The translations under genes and the position numbers were made by a program. The notes under the pieces were generated by a model. That model made no database searches and had not been told where the DNA came from. It worked only from the letters and a program-made list of their open reading frames with translations. Shown here piece after piece: positions 61,093-64,000 of a stretch of DNA of 64,000 bases; within the stretch, counting starts at the first letter, position 1; each line of letters starts with the position of its first letter. Origin of the DNA: Micromonospora_G sp040676775 (GTDB taxonomy: Bacteria > Actinomycetota > Actinomycetes > Mycobacteriales > Micromonosporaceae); NCBI RefSeq assembly GCF_040676775.1, contig NZ_JBFAPP010000008.1, positions 1 to 64,000 of the forward strand, in the 5' to 3' direction.

Positions 61093-62025
61093 ATGCGTGT
61101 GTTCGTCACCGGAGCGTCGGGCTGGGTCGGTCGAGGGCTCGTCCCCGACCTGATCGCCGCCGGCCACGAGGTCACCGGGCTGGCCCGCTCGGACGCGGCG
61201 GCCAAGTCCCTGCGGGAGATGGGGGCCGAGGTCCACCCGGGATCGCTCGACGATCTCGGCGCCCTGCGCGCCGCGGCCGACTCCGCCGACGGCGTCGTCC
61301 ACCTGGCGTTCAAGCACGACATGTTCTTCGCCGGTGACTTCGCCGGCGCCACCGACGCCGACCGCGCGGCGATCGACACCTTCGGCGAAGCCCTCGCCGG
61401 CACCGGCAAGCCGTTCGTCATGGCCTCCGGCATGCTCGGCGTACTCGGGCTGCCGTCCGGTGTCGTCGCCACCGAACGCGACGGACTGGACCCGGACGCC
61501 GGCAGCACGGGCCCGATCAGCGGCGCCGCCGGACGGATGGCGAACGCCCGCCGAGCACTCGCGCTCGCCGAGCACGGAGTCCGCTCCTCGCTCGTGCGGC
61601 TCCCACCCGCCACCCACGGCATGGGCGACAACGGCTTCACCACCACCGCGATCGGCTTCGCACGCCAGAAGGGCGCCGCCGCGTACGTCGGCGACGGCGA
61701 CAACCGCTGGCCCGCCGTCCACCGCGACGACGCCGCGCGACTGTTCCGCCTCGCGGTCGAGTCCGCCCCGGCCGGCTCGGTCCTGCACGCGGTCGGCGAC
61801 GAGGGCGTGCCGATCCGTACGGTCGCCGAGACCCTCGCCGCACAACTGCACGTTCCCGCGGTCTCGGTCAGCGCCGAGGAAGCCGGCGACTACGTCGGCT
61901 GGCTCGGCGGCCTCTGGACAGTCGACGGGCCCGCATCGGCACAGATCACCCGCGACCTGCTCGGCTGGCGACCTACCGGCCCCGGACTGATCGCCGACCT
62001 CCAGCAGGGGCACTACTTCTCCTAG
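61093..62025 (+). CDS. NAD(P)-dependent epimerase/dehydratase-like (extended SDR) protein
   Basis: The 310-residue protein has the extended-SDR cofactor motif MRVFVTGASGWVGRGLVPDL and GVVHLAFKHD near residue 75. KPFVMASGMLGVLG follows near 115 in place of the usual catalytic Ser block. The classical YxxxK is not obvious, as residues around RMANARRALALAEHGV occupy that place, so it may be an atypical or NmrA-like reductase. GGAGG five bases before ATG 61093 supports the start. It is likely repressed by the divergent TetR protein and induced by a small ligand. Confidence 0.8.
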   Translation: MRVFVTGASGWVGRGLVPDLIAAGHEVTGLARSDAAAKSLREMGAEVHPGSLDDLGALRAAADSADGVVHLAFKHDMFFAGDFAGATDADRAAIDTFGEALAGTGKPFVMASGMLGVLGLPSGVVATERDGLDPDAGSTGPISGAAGRMANARRALALAEHGVRSSLVRLPPATHGMGDNGFTTTAIGFARQKGAAAYVGDGDNRWPAVHRDDAARLFRLAVESAPAGSVLHAVGDEGVPIRTVAETLAAQLHVPAVSVSAEEAGDYVGWLGGLWTVDGPASAQITRDLLGWRPTGPGLIADLQQGHYFS

Positions 62026-62088
62026 GCGCGAAGCCCGCCGAAGCAGCGCCGGTGACAGACCGATCAGGCCGCCAACCAGCGCGAAGAA

Positions 62089-62125
62089 GGGGTCGAAGGC
62101 CGGCAGACCACCGACCTTCGACCCC
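62089..62125. terminator. Hairpin between convergent genes
   Basis: GGGGTCGAAGG at 62089-62099 pairs perfectly with CCTTCGACCCC at 62115-62125 around a 15-base loop. It lies in the 114-bp gap between the epimerase and peptidase stops. Confidence 0.75.
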
Positions 62126-62139
62126 CACGTACACCGGGC

Positions 62140-63675
62140 CTAGCTGGCGTACTCGTGATCGTCGTGCAGTCCGCCGCCACCGCCGGCCGGAGCGGTCGAG
62201 CCGCTCGCCGGTCCGTTGGTCGGCGCGCCCAGACTGCGGGTGTCGAAGGCGTACGTGACCACGGCGTGCGCGACCGCGTCGGACATCTCGTCGATCGCCT
62301 TCCTGCTCACGTTGTTGATGGTGTCGCACGCCTGGTGGTAGCAGACGTCGTACGCGACCCCGGCGGTGCCGCCGTAGACCGCCGCCTCGGCCTCGGTCTT
62401 GACCAGTTCGGCGCCGGTGAACAGGCCGCCGGAGGGGATGTCGACACCGGCCGCGATGAACGGACCGTAGTCGCTGCGGCCGGAGAACGGCGTCTCCGCC
62501 GACGCCAGCCCCTGGGACTCGAAGTAGTCGTGGAAGAGGGCCTCGATCGCTCCCGAACCGGGCGGTCCGACGGCCGAACCGGTGCCCGGCGGGAAGGCCG
62601 AGTTGTCGCCGTCGTAGACGAACCGTACGTAGTTCGGCGAGCCGACCATGTCGAAGTTCAGGTAGAGCGCGATCTTGTCCCGCTCGGCCTGCGGCAGGTT
62701 GGCGATGTAGTACGTCGAGCCGACCAGGTTGGACTCCTCGGCGCCCCAGAGCGCGAACCGTACCTTGTTCTTGGGGTGCAGCAGGCGCATCTGCTCGGCG
62801 ACCTCCAGGATCGCTCCGCTGCCGCTGCCGTTGTCGTTGATGCCCGGACCCTCGGGCACCGAGTCGAGGTGCGCACCGGCCATCACCACGTTGTTCGGGT
62901 TGCCCCAGCGGGACTCGGCGAGGAGGTTCTCGGTGGTGGCCATGCCCCGGAAGGTGTCGGTCCGGACCCGCAGGGTCAGTCCACCCGGGACCTGCGCGAC
63001 GAGTTCCTGACCGAGCGCCTGGGTGATCCCCACCGCGGCGAAGTCGGCGGTGAAGGTGTTGCCGAGGGTGCCGGCCAGCGCCCCGGTGGTGTTGTTGTAG
63101 ACGACGATCGCCGCCGCCCCGGCGGCTGCCGCGGCGAGCGCCTTGTCGCCGAACGGGCAGGTGCCCCGGCTGATCAGCACGATCGTGCCGACGTTCGCCG
63201 GGCCGAAGGCCGCCGCCGTACATCCGAACTGGTCACCCATGGGTACGGAGGCCGGCGCGGTGACGTCGGCGCTGCCCGAGTAGCTCATGATCCGGTGTTC
63301 CAGGGCGCCCGGTGCGGGTGCCACCCGGTCCAGTTCGGACGGGGTGTTGATGAGGAAGGTCTGGAAGTCGAACGCCTGTCGGCTGGTCCGGTAACCGGCC
63401 TTGCGCAGCACCTTCTCGGCGTAGTCGACGGATTTGTTGTAACCCGGCGAGCCCGAGGCGCGGTTGCCCCCGTTGCGGTCGCTGATCTTCTGGAGTTCCT
63501 TCAGATGGTGCAGTACGCCGTTGGCGGTGACCGCCTTGCGTACCAGCCAGGACTGGAACGCTCCCGACCCGCCGCCGGTGGCCTGTGCCGGCGGCGCCGC
63601 CACGACCACGCCCACCACCACAGCGGTGCCGGCGGCCAATAGGCGACGACGCCAGGTACGACTGGATTGAGCCAC
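62140..63675 (-). CDS. Secreted M28-family metallopeptidase with PA domain
   Basis: The 511-residue protein has a signal peptide (RRRLLAAGTAVVVGVVVAAP, then QA before the mature part) and a protease-associated domain near residues 130-230 (AAIVVYNNTTGA). The M28 zinc peptidase core has VVMAGAHLDSVPEGPGINDN near residue 265, WGAEESNLVGS near 310, LYLNFDMVGSPN near 333, SDYGPF near 395 and VCYHQACDTINN near 445. These include the His/Asp/Glu zinc ligands. It resembles Streptomyces aminopeptidase S. The tail is Gly/Ser/His-rich. Acts outside the cell on peptides. Confidence 0.93.
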   Translation of the reverse strand: MAQSSRTWRRRLLAAGTAVVVGVVVAAPPAQATGGGSGAFQSWLVRKAVTANGVLHHLKELQKISDRNGGNRASGSPGYNKSVDYAEKVLRKAGYRTSRQAFDFQTFLINTPSELDRVAPAPGALEHRIMSYSGSADVTAPASVPMGDQFGCTAAAFGPANVGTIVLISRGTCPFGDKALAAAAAGAAAIVVYNNTTGALAGTLGNTFTADFAAVGITQALGQELVAQVPGGLTLRVRTDTFRGMATTENLLAESRWGNPNNVVMAGAHLDSVPEGPGINDNGSGSGAILEVAEQMRLLHPKNKVRFALWGAEESNLVGSTYYIANLPQAERDKIALYLNFDMVGSPNYVRFVYDGDNSAFPPGTGSAVGPPGSGAIEALFHDYFESQGLASAETPFSGRSDYGPFIAAGVDIPSGGLFTGAELVKTEAEAAVYGGTAGVAYDVCYHQACDTINNVSRKAIDEMSDAVAHAVVTYAFDTRSLGAPTNGPASGSTAPAGGGGGLHDDHEYAS

Positions 63676-63742
63676 ACTGCCCTCCCGTTCGAGTCGCCCG
63701 GATGACCCGGGATCAATCGAAGAGGATCAGCATAGTCAGTCG

Positions 63743-64000
63743 TCACTGCGTAGTGATCGGCCGAACCGGCAGGCCGGTGACCGCCGCCCGCGGGGACGGA
63801 ATCGGCGTCGGCCGGATGGAGGGCAGCGGTACGGGCGTACCGGTGCCGGTCGGTGCGGGCGTCGGACCCGGCGCGTCGCTCCCGGTCGGCGCGGGCGTCG
63901 GACGCGGCGGGTCGCTCTCGGTCGGGCCGGGTGTCGGGCCCGGTGCGGGACTGCCGGTCGGTTCCGGAGTCGGATCGGGTGCGCCGCTCGCGGTCGGCTC
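63743..64000 (-). CDS. Partial gene, Pro/Thr-rich C-terminal tail (runs off the window)
   Basis: The minus strand from 64000 is open to a TGA at 63743-63745, giving 86 codons. It reads as Pro/Thr repeats such as PTPAPTGSDAPGPTPAPTG and PTPGPTESDPPR, then IRPTPIPSPRAAVTGLPVRP. Period is about 12-15 residues. Such tails are typical linkers of secreted or wall-associated actinobacterial proteins. The body of the gene lies beyond the window, so its function cannot be stated. It is in the same orientation as the peptidase gene and upstream of it. Confidence 0.6.
   Translation of the reverse strand, partial: EPTASGAPDPTPEPTGSPAPGPTPGPTESDPPRPTPAPTGSDAPGPTPAPTGTGTPVPLPSIRPTPIPSPRAAVTGLPVRPITTQ

Overview
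The window is high-GC, densely coded chromosomal DNA with frequent GTG starts, and it looks like a filamentous actinomycete. The gene set points to the Micromonosporaceae or close relatives: an HspR-controlled dnaK-grpE-dnaJ-hspR operon plus clpB, a DUF3151 gene beside class II aldolase, a SigE-family sigma factor, several LCP proteins, and a DUF4178/DUF2617/DUF4247/DUF350/spermidine-synthase operon. No rRNA, tRNA, CRISPR array, transposase or prophage was found. The family-level placement is inference.

Layout. 1-3.6 kb: a poly-G tract, two divergent LtrA-family membrane proteins, a decayed gene fragment and a small membrane protein. 3.6-11.3 kb (minus): a three-gene operon for a YqiJ-like membrane/OB-fold protein, a YqiK/flotillin-like SPFH protein and a 1686-residue AAA 'DNA repair' ATPase. 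11.5-24.3 kb: a lipoprotein, purD, an AbiEi/nuclease-like gene bracketed by two copies of a 61-bp palindrome, purA, a degenerate diacylglycerol-kinase-like protein, a ParA/MinD-like ATPase with a long disordered N-terminus, DUF3151, a LOG-like protein, fba, a small holin-like membrane protein and a small acidic protein. 24.3-31.6 kb: two LCP-family genes around a SigE-type sigma factor, then the divergent RNA-repair pair hen1-pnkp. 31.8-36.9 kb: DedA, a class II aldolase, an ArsR regulator, pyrE, an SDR and two related membrane proteins.

37.0-41.8 kb (minus): a tightly overlapping operon DUF4178-DUF2617-DUF4247-DUF350-(2-TM protein)-membrane spermidine synthase. This is the most coherent candidate for a poorly described system: membrane proteins of unknown function tied to an aminopropyltransferase. 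A third member of the flanking membrane-protein family lies just upstream. 43.3-54.7 kb holds the heat-shock regulon: clpB and dnaK-grpE-dnaJ-hspR, each with an HspR-type inverted repeat upstream. Between them sit a K+/H+ antiporter pair, a conserved small protein and a PadR-membrane protein pair with a probable operator. 54.9-58.6 kb: two overlapping dynamin/Era-like GTPase genes with membrane segments. 58.6-64 kb: a small membrane protein, an unknown cytosolic protein, a TetR/NAD-epimerase divergent pair with twin operators, a secreted M28 peptidase, and the 3' end of a gene with a Pro/Thr-rich tail that runs out of the window.

Many convergent or operon ends carry long, near-perfect GC hairpins (terminators), which help define transcription units. 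Start sites were chosen by ribosome-binding site and family length; several differ from the longest open frame.
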